From Sanguinoderma infundibulare (taxonomy: Eukaryota; Basidiomycota; Agaricomycetes; Polyporales; Polyporaceae), in NCBI GenBank assembly GCA_032821775.1, contig JAVLRN010000001.1, positions 2,170,001 to 2,234,000 of the forward strand: a stretch of 64,000 nt of DNA. Reading direction: 5' to 3'. Both the position numbers and the translations under genes were made by a program. How positions within the stretch are numbered: the stretch's first letter is position 1; the number at the start of each line of letters is the position of its first letter. Below, in pieces: positions 10,303 to 23,730 of the stretch. The notes under the pieces are model-generated. The model made no database searches and was not told the origin of the DNA. It saw nothing but the letters and a program-made list of their open reading frames with translations.

Positions 10303-12194
10303 ATGTCTGAGTCCCCCCTGGAGGCCTTGACGACTTCTGTGATAACGCTTGAGGTATGTTGCACTTGTCCCTCGTCGTAAATCATCCTACTGATTCAAGT
10401 AGTTCTGCAACATATTTCTCTTCGCGCTGCTCCTCTTGACCCCTGCTCAGAAACATCCTATAGTCAAAGCTCTCACAATCTCATGTCTTATCCGCTCTGC
10501 CCTCGATATATTAACCCCAATGGTGCACAAGATCGTCCCCCGGCAATTAGGGCTTCGAATGGACTTCCCGAAAGCAACAAATTTCTGTATCGTAAACTCT
10601 ATATTGTGAGTGCTGGTCATTATCCTTGCTCCCGTTGACTTCATACTACATTATATAGACTGCAATACGTCACAGTCGTCAAGGCAGCATTTGCTGTAAA
10701 CTTCACTTTGGTATCCAGTTAACTCTGCGCTCCGTCGCGACTGTCCTGACTCGGTGCCTTGCAGCCATTCTTGTTACTCGCTCTTCTTCAAGTCAAGCCC
10801 AAGTGCAGTGCGGACGATTATCCTCGTCTCACAAAACGCACGGTTTTGATCCTTTGCACATTCCCATTCCGTAGGTTGAAAACCAGTGACTTGAACCTAC
10901 CGTTACTGTGCTGATACCCTCCTTAGTATGGGCCTTACCTGTTCTGCTCACCCCGATCGGTCGAATCGCAAATGGTACACCAGCCTACGTGCAGTATAAT
11001 ATAGTGAGTCGCATACTTCGCTGTGCCTCCTACTCGATTATTCATGACATTGGAGACGTCATGCTACTTCGACGATCCTGCTTTCACAGTCGTTTCCATA
11101 ATTTTCATCATAGTCCCCCTCGCCGTCTCGGTCCTCATATCTGCGATCCTGGCATTCGTCATTTGGCGTTTCTCCGATATCATGCTCGAACGCGCAGGCT
11201 GCCTGTTCGTGAAAACAAAACGTTTTGTCCGCTTCGGGGCCCTCGTCTTTGTGTCCATGATCTCTGCGTCGCTGTGGACAGCAGTACTGGCGTCCTGGAT
11301 CCACTTGCGCCATACGTGGCCCGACGATCCCGGTAAATGGATGGAAAACGTTGGGTGGGTTCATATGATCCGCGCCAGCGTTCTCTGGGAAGGTAATGGC
11401 CGTCGTACAATTCGTTGCTTCAATGTGCTGATGACCTCCCCGCAGCCATAACTCCGATGCTGTTCTTTGTGATATTCGCAGCGCAGGAGGGGGTTTACGA
11501 AACGTGGCTCGGATGGTTGTCCTGCATCGTCAGTCTTCCCAGGAGACGACGGGAGGGGAAGAATGATGGTCGCACTGGGGACAGGCTCCGGACGTCACAG
11601 CACGGTACGTTTCGATTCAGCATAACCGCCCCCAAAGCATGGAAGGGGTCTAACTGAGGAATTGCCCCCTTCGGCATGACAGACAGGTTGTCTGCGGCAC
11701 AGGAACATGGAATCCCGCCAACCTGTAGCATGATGGCGTACGACGCCGAGGCAACGATCGCAGTTTTGTCGCCCCAATCGTATCCCGCACCTCCAGAGAA
11801 GATTGTATCGCGCCCGCTGTTCTCTCCCTTCATACGTCTTCCTTCATACAGCGAGTGGGACAACCGCCGAACATGCAGTAACCTGGCGCCGGATGGCCTC
11901 ACGCCCGCACCGCGACGTGGGACTGCTGGGACGGGTGCCGTTGAGGACGTTCCGCGATCTGCGTCGTCGCGTTCAGGGCTATTCGCGGTGCCGTCATCGA
12001 CGACGTTCGGAAGTCAGTTCTCAATGGGCAGTCAGGGTTTCGCGAGCTCCAGCAGTGAGGTGTATGAGGCAGAGGATGGCGGACGGCCAAGTACGGCTGA
12101 CCTGGAGAGCTTGTCGAGGGAGAACACTAGAGCAGAAACACCAGGATCGTCGAGGACTTTTGGGCGAGGGGCACCAGGGAAGCCTCGGTTGTGA
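10303..12194 (+). CDS. Putative seven-transmembrane protein with Ser-rich cytosolic tail
   Basis: A membrane protein of unknown ligand. The start MSESPLEALTT is followed by hydrophobic segments on several exons joined in phase: KALTISCLIRSALDILTP, FCIVNSILLQYVTVVKAAF, LPFLLLALLQ, RTVLILCTFPFLWALPVLL, then a long exon with VSIIFIIVPLAVSVLISAIL and FGALVFVSMISASLWTAVL, and finally ITPMLFFVIFAAQEGVY. This gives about seven helices, then a basic stretch PRRRREGK and a polar tail of about 190 residues rich in Ser, Pro and Arg, ending GAPGKPRL. The layout resembles a G-protein-coupled receptor, but I see no motif of the fungal pheromone (STE3) or carbon-sensing families, so the receptor role is inference. 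It is divergent from the ligase and followed by RPS11 in the same direction. Confidence 0.65.
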
Positions 12195-12537
12195 GTTGTC
12201 GCTCGACTTGGATATCGAAAGTATCTGTGTGTCCTTGCCATGTATCTTACATCCACTGTAGCACTGTTTGGCTTCCCAGACAACCCTGTACCTAATATCA
12301 CACTGACTATATACTCTCTCTGTTTTCTATCCCATGGACTGCCGACGAATCGGAATACACAAGTGTAGACGTACTGTCTTGTCCAAAACTGGGAAGTAGG
12401 AAGACTGGGCAGTCTAACCGGAAGATGCCGAACTGTACAGTTTATTGATGTGGCTTGCCGAGTCTCATTAGCGCTCACAGTCCAGACTCCCAAAGGTACA
12501 CGCCGCCGCCAACCCCTCCATCCTCAAGACTCTAGCC

Positions 12538-13293
12538 ATGGCCGAACAGGTGAATCTGTGTTTTCTTGATGCAGGTAATAACATGCGTTTGACCTCGGTA
12601 TGCTGTTAGATCGAGAAGGCATTCCAGAAGCAGCAAATCTTCCAAAACGCGAAGGCTCGCGGTATGTTTTAGGCATGGGAGTACGGAGATGGTCGGATGC
12701 TCATGGCGGAATGGGTTGTAGGTGGCAAGAAGGTCTCCACGAAGGAGAAGCGGTGGTACAAGGATGTTGGTCTTGGCTTTAAGACCCCTTCTGAGGCCAT
12801 TCAGGGCACTTATATCGGTACGTCTCATTTGATCCTACGTCCGTTGTGCGAGGCAAACGTTTGCAACAGACAAGAAGTGCCCCTTCACCGGTGAAGTCTC
12901 CATTCGTGGCCGCATCCTCACCGGTCGTGTTGTCTCCACCAAGATGACCCGCACCATCATCATCCGTAGGGACTACCTGCACTACATCCCCAAATACAGT
13001 ACGTAACGTTCCTCGATCTATGCGCGCAACCATTCCTTATCGTCGTGCGTGTATGCTCCACGTAGATCGGTACGAGAAGCGGCACAAGAACCTTGCGGCA
13101 CATGTATCACCGGCCTTCCGTGTAGAGCTGGGTGATGTCGTCACCGTCGGTGAGTATTCATAGTTAAGGTTCTCGCTTGCGCCGTTCTCAAACCCGAACA
13201 GGCCAATGTCGGCCGCTGTCGAAAACTGTGCGTTTCAACGTGCTTCGGGTGTCGAAGAGCAAGGCGTCTGCAAAGTCGTTTGGCAAGTTCTGA
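12538..13293 (+). CDS. RPS11: 40S ribosomal protein uS17 (RPS11)
   Basis: Small-subunit ribosomal protein. Six exons keep phase: 12538-12549, 12610-12661, 12722-12817, 12870-12998, 13066-13149 and 13202-13293. The first exon codes only MAEQ, a common arrangement in fungal ribosomal protein genes. Family signatures: [89 protein letters not shown] and the end ASAKSFGKF. About 154 residues, the usual size. No insertion or break is visible, and all six exons match the family. The introns are short, so there is no room for an intronic snoRNA. Confidence 0.97.
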
Positions 13294-13826
13294 GCTGTGG
13301 AGGGGAGCTCCCTGGAGGGCACTTTGACGATGGGGCGCGTACGATATGGTATTACTGCTTTCTCATGTGCTATGACTGCATCAAAATAACACTGCACCAT
13401 GCGAGTATGTTTTGTGTGAGGCGGGTGCGAACGAAGGCAAAGGCGGGGTATAGAAAGGAGCGGGGCGCGGATGGAGCCCAGGGGGGCGTGATAAACGAGC
13501 GGTGCCATGCGGTCAAGAATTCCCAAACAAGGACCTGGACCGTCCCCGGCTCGGGCTGTTGGCTGCTTGGCTCTCGCGTCGACCCCTCATCCCCCTCCCC
13601 GTCCGTCCCGACGCTGCATGCCACGTCCTGGCGATTGTGTACCATATTTTACGTTCTAACGACGCCCCCATACCCCCCGCCCTTTCTCATTCCCACCACC
13701 TAACTCCCTCTCAATTCCGTCAAGCTGGCGCCAACACTCCTCTCCGTATTCACCTCCAGACTCTCCAAGTCCAGGTCGCAGTCTCCCCAGCCCGGCTCCC
13801 CCGCCCAGACCCCTTCTGCCCTTCCC
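13294..13826. promoter_or_regulatory. Intergenic with pyrimidine-rich leader before the phosphatase
   Basis: From about 13550 to 13826 the plus strand is strongly C/T-rich, a pattern common just before fungal start codons. It probably contains the promoter and 5' UTR of the phosphatase. No gene is seen. Confidence 0.4.
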
Positions 13827-15490
13827 ATGGGCCAACAGCAGTCCAAAAAGTCGAAGAAGGGCGGGAAGGACAAAGACAAGGATGGCAACACGGACGCTCT
13901 AGCTCCTGATGCCCAGGGTTTGGATTCCAGCGACGCGAACCAAGCCAGTCTTTCCCGCGCGACTGCTCCACCCGATGCCTCCGGTCAGGGCAATGGCCAC
14001 GACGCGACCGCTCCAGGTACCCCCGCAATGACCATCACCGACCCCGACGGCGGCACCGTCATCCCGAACGGGAGTGGTTCACGCCCTCCCGGCTCCCCTA
14101 GTCCTTCTCCTGGTGAGCCCCCCTCCGGATCCTCACTCAAGGCTCCATCCCCGCCGTCCTCGCCTCCTACGCATGGCAAGCCTGCTCCTCTTGATATCCC
14201 TGTCACGCATACCATCCTCTCCACCTCACCCGGTTACCCCACGCCCGGTTCCACCAACAGCTTTTCTCTCAACGACCCATCCAGCGTTACGAGTAAGAAT
14301 GGGAAGGAGACCGTCAAGGCCTTGGACATCGACGACATGATCCAGAGACTTCTGGACGTCGGGTACACAGGTAAAGTGAGCAAGTCACTTTGCCTCAAGA
14401 ACGCGGAGATCGTTGCCATTTGCCAGGCAGCCCGGGAGGTCTTCCTCAGCCAGCCCACCCTCATCGAGCTCTCGCCGCCCGTGAAGATCGTGGGCGACGT
14501 GCACGGGCAGTATTCGGACCTTATCCGACTGTTCGAGATGTGCGGCTTCCCGCCAGCCGCCAACTACCTCTTCCTCGGCGACTACGTGGACCGAGGAAAG
14601 CAGAGTCTCGAGACCATCCTTCTCTTGCTGTGTTACAAGATCAAGTACCCCGAGAACTTCTTTTTGCTCCGGGGAAATCACGAGTGCGCCAACGTTACGC
14701 GAGGTAAGTCCTGAGCCCACGCGTAGTTGGCGTTCCTTGTTCATTTCGCACCCTCAGTATACGGCTTCTACGACGAATGCAAACGACGGTGTAACCTCAA
14801 GACGTGGAAGACGTTCATCGACGTCTTCAACTGTTTACCCATTGCCGCCATCGTCGCGTCGAAGATCTTCTGTGTTCACGGCGGTCTCTCGCCGTCTCTA
14901 CATTCCATGGAGGAAATCAAGCGCATACAGCGGCCAACGGACGTCCCCGACTACGGCCTGCTCAACGACCTCCTATGGTCCGATCCTTCGGATACGGCGG
15001 TTGACTGGGAGGACAACGAGCGGGGCGTCAGCTATTGCTTCGGGAAGGCCGTCATTAACGACTTCCTAGTGCGATACGACATGGACCTCATTTGCCGAGC
15101 TCACATGGTTGTGGAAGATGGATACGAGTTCTGGAACGACCGGACGTTGGTAACTGTATTCAGCGCACCCAATTATTGTGGAGGTGAGTCGTGCCGGTCC
15201 CCCTTTGTTCGCGCGCTTCTGATTCTGAATGCAATAATGCAGAGTTCGACAACTATGGAGCATGCATGAGGTTTGGGTTCCTTCGTCTTCGGTGATCTCC
15301 TCTTGTTTCTCACAATCCAACAATAGCGTGTCGGAGGAGCTGCTTTGCGCATTCGAGCTACTTAAGCCGTTAGATGGTCCAGCACTACGAAAAGAGATGA
15401 CGAAGGCCAAGCGGAAGAGGCATGTCGTTTTGTCCTGTTTGTCGATATGCACATCATTAATCCTTTTGCAGCATGATGTCTACCACTTGA
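13827..15490 (+). CDS. PPZ1: PPZ-type Ser/Thr protein phosphatase
   Basis: Fungal-specific relative of PP1, known in yeasts to control cation homeostasis and cell-wall integrity. It begins [11 protein letters not shown], so Gly2 can be N-myristoylated. About 165 residues rich in Ser, Pro and Asp follow, as in PPZ. The catalytic domain has the metal-binding motifs [32 protein letters not shown] and [17 protein letters not shown] (the last across a splice). The end depends on one intron. With a GC-AG intron starting GCATGT at about 15420, the protein ends KRKSMMSTT at 15490. Reading straight through would extend the frame to 15708 with sequence unlike the family. I prefer the short end. The N-terminal extension rules out ordinary PP1. 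Confidence 0.93.
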
Positions 15491-16277
15491 GCCGGGATAC
15501 GACTTATCGTGCTTGGAGGGTCCTATACGAGTATAATAGCTACCGGAGTACTACCCCGATGGCCGTCCCAGTACGGATAGTCGCGGACCCCTTGAGGGTA
15601 GATACGTCGCTGGCTGGGTCGAGTAGCCACCAGCATTGCGCGTGCCCTGCGAGAAGGGGGCCAGAGATTGTCTGGGCAGGACGCCATCATCGATCTCGGC
15701 CCACTTAACTTAAACTATCTTTCCATCGCGTCTCGTTTCGTGCTACTGGCAATTCTCTGGGATCACGGACGGTTGTTTGTGTACACGCGCTGCTGCTCTT
15801 GCATTTTCATAGCTACGTCGTTCCCTTCTCCGCTAGTACGTACGCGCCGTCATTCCTTTTGTGCATCCATGTCTCCATCTCGTCTGTTACAGTTCGTTCC
15901 CACTCCCGTCGTCGACTTGGTCACCGTTACCCTCGTCTGTGCTATAGCCAGTGTCTCTCTCTCTAGTAGTTTCAAATACTGCAAGCACTTTCTCCACGGC
16001 CCGAGTCCGACGACGTCCAATGGGCCAAAATCACGCAATCGAATGCGACATCTTATTCAACGTTCAACGTCGAGAACTTGCGCCTACACAGTTCCCGCGA
16101 GGTCATACCGTCACAGAAGAATAGGTTTTATGCATTCCCGGTGCGACCGAACCGGCCGCGGCAGTTCTTACTATGCCTAAAGTCGTACCCAACGCCCAAG
16201 GGTATGATGCCCTTTCCCGCGCCGGAACCCGCGAGGCTCATCCGACAAGGAAGCGCGTTCCAAGATCTGGTGTCGAT
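15491..16277. other. Intergenic between convergent phosphatase and subtilase genes
   Basis: 3' flanks of two convergent genes. No gene or repeat recognised. Confidence 0.4.
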
Positions 16278-18164
<1,887 letters not shown>

Positions 18165-19295
18165 GTCAGAGAACGGTACAAGAAACTGTAGAGCCTGCAG
18201 AGGGCGCCCGAGCACTCAGATTGTTCGCAGTATACCTCCTTCTCTTTATACTCCATGGGAAAAGGCGATCGACTTGCTGGAAGCGAGATGGTTGGATCGC
18301 TCGCGTGCTGCGTTGGACTAGTGATCAGGAGCCATACTAACACCGAGAAGTCGTTCTTGGCGTGAATGTCGTTACAGCAGGTAACGATAACGACTACGGA
18401 GGCATTGCCATCGTGGACTGCAACTTGTTTTGGATGTAGCGTACCGAAGACCTCGCTGTAGAAGACAGTCAGATTGCGACACACGGAAGGGACAAGGGGA
18501 GCACATCACGCAAACTTCGGATGCTTCTGATAAGAGGGATCACGTCGTTCCTATTTCCCGCAAGTAAGTAAATGGGAGCTGCGGCTGAGTGTACAAAATT
18601 TTACTTACTCTGGTCGGTCCAGGGGAGGCCCTGGAAGCATTGTAGTCAGACAAGCTGCAAGCGATAACAAGCGAGTGATCCTTGGGTACTCGTTTTGGCG
18701 AGCGCAGCAGCGGACCGGTTAGACGGCCCAGTCCTACCAGGCGTCCAGGAAGGCTGGACGCAAACCGAACGACGCTTGTAAGCCGCCAGAAATATGCTTG
18801 GTGTTCCCATACACCCTCGTCGTCGAGTTTGCATCAGCCATCACGAAGAGTTCACGAGGTGACATTCTTGGCGCCTAATCCGTCCCATCGCGACCTACGC
18901 CAATGGCCCAATGCCGTCCATGCGGTCCTCGGTGTTCACTTGTGGACCATTTTCTCCTACCGCACGTCCCCGCCGGTTTCGGGCAACTGAGCATGTGCTC
19001 CCGGTCAGGTACGCGAGGCTCCCCTCCTGCTTCAAAGACTCAGCGCGACAAACAGGAAAAGAGAGGTACAGTACCATATTGTGTACTGAAGGCCTGTGTG
19101 AACTCAAGGACTGCATGCAGAGGCTGACTTCCGCCAATCGTAAGAACGAATTTTGGTCATCCATTATTGTGTACATGATGGTAATTAGCGTCGGGCAAGA
19201 AGCGCCAGTCTCTAGCAGCGAATTCAAACAGGATCAGCATTCGCCAAGTATCCGGTTGTCAACAACAATGAGGTACATACATTCTATGTATGCAT
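18165..19295. other. Intergenic, 1.1 kb, no gene seen
   Basis: Contains the upstream region of the subtilase and the 3' flank of the transporter. Short frames on both strands have no recognisable content. Confidence 0.4.
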
Positions 19296-20730
19296 CTACC
19301 GCCCCTTTATCAAGTCGTACGCCAGAATGGCGAAGGCTGAGATGATAGCGCCGCATCCAAGAACACCCCAAATGGTGATCGTGTCCACCGCCCCGCCCCA
19401 GATCGCATCAGATAGAAAGACGAGGACGATGGTGAGCAGGTTTCCAACAGAAGTGACTACTGGCCCCCAAACGCCGAGCAAGACCTGCCAAGCCTGTCAA
19501 CACACAGGCAGGCACGAGCGCATGAAGAAACACTCACCATGAAGCCTGCATTGAAAATCGCGCCAGACAACGCGATGCCGCCTATAGCGAAATATGTAAT
19601 GCTCCTATGCGGAAGCTCGAATGGCTCGATGTCAAGGAAGTGTAGGATGGGGATGGGAATCCAAAAGACGACGAGCGTGCAAAGCCCGATACCCAGTGTG
19701 AGCAGGTTGGGATGAAGACCGAAGGGCAAAGGATCTATGACGTGCGCATGGGACCAAATGGCCGCGTCGGAACCGACGTCGAGGTCATCCACGGGTTCGT
19801 CCGGGGAGGTTGCTAGACGCGAATAGACGTCATCGGCTTCGACTTCCGGATCGTTAGGGAGAGCCGCATGTGCCTTATAAAAGACTTGATAGGCGGCGTA
19901 CAAGACGGACGCGACGACAGTTAAGAGGTCACCGATGAGGGGGACACTCGGGCCCTTGTCCACGGAAGAGGCGACGAGGGGCTGCTCCGACGAGTTGGTT
20001 ATATCAGAGCCGGATTGGCCATAGACGACAACAGCAGCTCCTGCAGTAGCGATGAGCACTGCGAGGAGACGCCGAGCGTCCCATTGCAGGCCAAAGAGGT
20101 AAACGGTGAATACATACGCAAAAAGCGCGTTCGTATTCCAGAGCGCAGTCACATCGGTGACTCTGCACGCGCGAATGAGAAGGTTGAACGTCGAACGCGT
20201 TGCATCACTCACGGGGCCAGGGCTACGGCTACAAACCACAGCAGGGAGGGTACGGTCATGCCAGATGTAAGGTAGAAGACAAGTCGTAGAAACTTGGATG
20301 TTGGGAAGGTCGTGGCATTGAGGATGGTCGTAGACTTGGGGGACAAATGGTGCTGGACGGCAACGAGGACGGTCTTCAATATGGAGGTGACGGAATGTTG
20401 AGTAGTTGCGGAGAGATAGAGGACGTGGAGAGGGAAGGTTATCGCGAAGGAGGAATGTACGATATAGCTGCCCCTGGAGTCAGCACATGGTCTGTAAATG
20501 ATACAATGGCCGCGAAGGACTTACAATATCAGGTATGGCTGTCGGAACCCGAGCTGCGCCTGGACATACTGTCCCAATAATCGCATGTAAACCTCGGGAC
20601 GTAAAGGGACCGATTGAACACGTACTTGGGTAAGCTGCGTCTCTGCGACAAAGGCGATCAGACAAATTGCGAAGATAGCGACGGCACGTTTTCCGCCCAG
20701 CTGAACCGCGGGGTGACGTCTTGAAGACAT
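19296..20730 (-). CDS. DMT/EamA-type transporter (SLC35F / YML018C-like)
   Basis: Integral membrane transporter of the drug/metabolite superfamily. The start MSSRRHPAVQL leads into a first helix, AVAIFAICLIAFVAET. Later helices include FAITFPLHVLYLSA, VTALWNTNALFAYVFTVYLFG, LLAVLIATAGAAVVVYG, LLTVVASVLYAAYQVFYKA, LGIGLCTLVVFWIPIPIL, YFAIGGIALSGAIFNAGF, LGVWGPVVTSVGNLLTIVL and IISAFAILAYDLIK. About ten helices in two repeats, with an acidic loop in the middle, fits the SLC35F-like branch, whose yeast members sit in the vacuolar membrane. Substrate unknown. Several introns. It is divergent from the bL36m gene with about 360 bp between starts. Confidence 0.85.
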
Positions 20731-21087
20731 ATGGGATGGAGGGTGGGCGAGAAGAGAACACAGAAGACTATCTCCCTGGCAGCATTAATAAAGGGCCTGA
20801 GCTGACCGTAAGGTTGAGAGGGAGAGAGAGAGAGGAAAGAGGAGCAGCCTTGCCACCATGTACTTGACGATGCCAGCCCGACGTTGTCGGACCCAACTCG
20901 GCATTCCGCAACGTCCACCGCCAATTCATGCAGGCGCTCACAGCTACGGCCCAATCAGCTTGCCGGCGCCCGAAGCCGCAAGCGGCCATCACCTGTGTCC
21001 TCAAAGGGGAATTCGCCGGAGCCCGTGCCGACGCGAGGCCGGGACGCTGCTGAGGTTGGAGAGCAAAGTCACAGTCCTTCAACCGCC
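20731..21087. promoter_or_regulatory. Divergent promoter of transporter and bL36m genes
   Basis: A shared 357 bp between two divergent starts. A GAGAGAGAGAGAG tract lies near 20821-20833. No other element recognised. Confidence 0.35.
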
Positions 21088-21398
21088 ATGCTGCGTGCAC
21101 TCCTCGCCTCCAGTCGCCCGCTCCTGTCGCGATTCAGGTCAGCAGCTCTACCCAATGCTCACCTTCACCATCATCCGCACCACGGGCTTTCGCCCGGACC
21201 GTCAACAAACGTCGTTCTAGCGAGGGGGATGAAGGTCCGCGCATCAGTCAAGGTCATGTGCGATGGGTGCAGCGTCGTGAAGAGGAAGGGGAGGGTATAC
21301 ATCGTTTGCTCCAAAAACCCGAAGCACAAGCAGGTGTGCACACCCTTGCTCGTTCGCGGTGGCCGTGGCTGATTGACGTGCTGCAGCGACAAGGTTGA
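21088..21398 (+). CDS. RTC6: Mitochondrial ribosomal protein bL36m
   Basis: Large-subunit protein of the mitochondrial ribosome. Exon 1 (21088-21333) starts [19 protein letters not shown], a basic presequence, and continues to the bL36 core [19 protein letters not shown] followed by [19 protein letters not shown] intron (21334-21386) then leads to a 12-nt last exon giving RQG and the stop. The cysteine/histidine set C..C....C....H that binds zinc in this family is present. Without the intron the frame would end in [12 protein letters not shown], unlike the family. About 85 residues. Convergent with DHFR. Confidence 0.94.
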
Positions 21399-21520
21399 GC
21401 GCTGAGCTTCGTCCAGTATTCTCCGCTCCCCGCCCTCTAATACCACTATTACGACCGAAATCCCACAATCTCATCGCGCATCCTTGCACGGATAGAAGAA
21501 GAAGTCCCTGAATGCAGAAG

Positions 21521-22209
21521 TTATCGTACCCACATCTGGAACTCGTACAGTACCCCATTTTCCTCCTGCACTCCCACAACTACTTCGAATCCCACCCATT
21601 TCTGCAACTCCGTGTGCGAAGCCTGCCGCCATGGACGGCCATCTTCCGCCTTTGCCAAGAAGTTGGGCATGAAGATATCGCAATGTTCGAATGCCGGGGA
21701 GAGTATTTGGGTCAAAAGGACGCGGTCGACGAAAGTGTTCGAGGAAGGTGCGAGTGCCAACGTGTCGCGGTAGAGGGAAGCTCCGCCTATGACAAACGAC
21801 CGATGTATGGGTGCCTCGAGGTATTCAGGGTGTGAGACGCGGTCGAGTGCCGTCTCGAGGTTTGAGTGGAGGTACACGGGCGCACATGGTGTCGCCGCGT
21901 CCGGCGGCATCCTGAACGCATTGGTCACTCAGCCTCTTGGTCAATTGAGAGTACGTCCACGACTCACAGTTGGTAATGCTTGTTCGTGCTCACGACCAAG
22001 TTGAGCCTTTTGTTCAACGGTCTGAACTTCGGCGGTATGCTCTCCCAAGTATTCCTTCCCATGATCACCGCATTCATCGATCCCTCCGGCGCGCTCGTTG
22101 TGACGTGCTTGAAGTACGCCATCTCCTTCGCTAACTTCCACGGCAGCGTCGAGCTTTGCCCGATGCCGTTGTTACGCGTTGCTGCGACAATGAGCGTGAG
22201 GCGAGTCAT
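21521..22209 (-). CDS. DFR1: Dihydrofolate reductase
   Basis: Reduces dihydrofolate to tetrahydrofolate for thymidylate and purine synthesis. It starts MTRLTLIVAATRNNGIGQ, followed by STLPWKLAKEMAYFK, and has the NADPH-binding NAVIMGRNTWESIP and the segment RPLNKRLNLVVSTN. One GT-AG intron joins HYQL to MPPDAATP in phase. Exon 2 has RSFVIGGASLYRDTL with the conserved GG, then VDRVLLTQI and a C-terminus ending LYEFQMWVR. The length of about 210 residues is typical for fungal enzymes. All expected motifs are intact, so the enzyme should be functional. It is convergent with the bL36m gene, whose stop lies about 120 bp away. Confidence 0.96.
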
Positions 22210-22448
22210 AGTCTGCCAGTGTGACAAAGCTCGTGGTATGGATCCAAGCAGGTGCATACAAGCTTCGGAGTCGCCGTCTCCCTATTTACCAAGTATGTAA
22301 CCTTGTCTAGCGCCGTCCGTGTAGGGGCAGAGAACACCGGGAAAAAGTATAGTACTCTAGCAATCGTTCATAGAGGCATGTGTATAGTATCCATACTGTA
22401 GTAGTCCTTGTGAATATTCTAGAGATGAGCCCTGCACAAAACCCAGCT

Positions 22449-23730
22449 TCAATAGTGTCCTGGAGGCGTTGTCGTACCCGCCATGGCATAGCTCTCTGAA
22501 TGGGCAATCGCCTGAAGGAGTGTACCAGGATGCATGAAATTGAGGGTGTACAGAGAGAAGGCGACCAAGGTCGCGTCGAATACGACTGCACCATCCGGAA
22601 GTCGGCTTAGTATTTCGAAGATCGAAAGGGAAGGCGTGGAACTTACTAAAGAGGACCTGGTTATGGGCTACAGACCCGTCGAAGCCGTCGATGAATTCGA
22701 TGATACGATAGACGGACCGAATATAGATGAGACCGGTGGGGACGAGGATCGCAACCAAGAGCATCTTCATTTTCCGGTCGAGGGTCCACCGGGGTTGGCT
22801 CGCGTTGCAGTCGAACTTATGGAAGGGCTGGTTCCTCGAGCGGCGCCACGCATACTCCCCCATAAGGAAACAAAAGAAGGTCATGGAGACTGGTAGGACG
22901 GTCAGGACAGGCCGTCAAAAGGGAAGCGCAACAAACATACCGATTTGAACAAAGAGACCACCCAAAATGATATTGCTCCCCTGCGAGGGTGGCAGACCTT
23001 TGAGCTACGGGTTAGAACATACTGTTGATCTCGGCACTTACAAGACGGGCGTTCTTCGGGTTACTTGCTCCGGATGCGGCCAAGCCACCACCCCCTCCTT
23101 GGATGAAGAGCGAGATGATGTCGGCAGTTAGAAACACCCTGGAGTCTACAGACGGGCAAGTCGTCAGTGACTGGCAAAGGAGGGAATGATAGCAGGCACT
23201 TACACAATACCGGTCTCAAACGGCTATACTGGACGCCCAGACGTTCAACAACTTTCCCAAAACCCATGAACAACGCGGCAACGAGAGGTGTAGGCGCGAG
23301 CACCAGGATCGAAGTCCTAGGCGAGACACGCCGATAAGCAAAACACAAGCAGTGTTCAGGAGGCAGACGTACTGTATGATGAATGGTGTCCTCGGAATCG
23401 GATCATAGGCCGACTGCGTTCGTGCCACCCATCCTATCACCTCCGCAATACCGGCCACAACAACGGTCGGGAGCAACCACCATGCGCGGGATCGGGCAGC
23501 TTGAAATACGTGAAGCACTAGACAAACATCTCCTGAATTGCATGCCTTGGTATACCATGATAAGGAAGACTTACGGGTTGTGACAACAAACGCGATCACG
23601 AAGACGATGCCCGCACCCTTGGAGGGCACATAGCCGTACAAGGATAGACCCGTGGATACGGAGCCTGTCGCGTCCAACGTTAGTTGCTGGATGTATTATG
23701 GAAGCGACTGAACAACTCACTATCGGTCAT
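22449..23730 (-). CDS. RTA1-like membrane protein, copy 1
   Basis: Fungal seven-helix family linked in yeasts to lipid transport and stress or drug resistance. The first exon is only MTDS, joined across a GT-AG intron to VSTGLSLYGYVPSKGAGIVF. Family landmarks follow: RSRAWWLLPTVVVAGIAEVIGW, PFIIQYVCLL, LVLAPTPLVAALFMGF, the loop with FIQGGGGGLAASG, KGLPPSQGSNIILGGLFVQ and SVYRIIEFIDGFDG. The last intron (start about 22649) must use the acceptor GTGCAG to keep phase, giving VLFIVFDATLVAFSLYTLNF followed by MHPGTLLQ and the end PPGHY. With that splice the gene is intact. A paralogue is at 26141-27699. Confidence 0.9.

Noticed and set aside
15850..16038. A short minus-strand frame after the phosphatase gene
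   Set aside because: No motif, no start context and no splice partner; treated as intergenic.
18640..18740. Possible tRNA-like hairpin region
   Set aside because: No convincing A and B boxes or acceptor stem could be matched.
22600..22655. Apparent frameshift at the end of RTA1 copy 1
   Set aside because: With the acceptor GTGCAG about 60 nt after the donor, the frame continues as FIVFDATLVAFSL, matching the family, so no break is needed.
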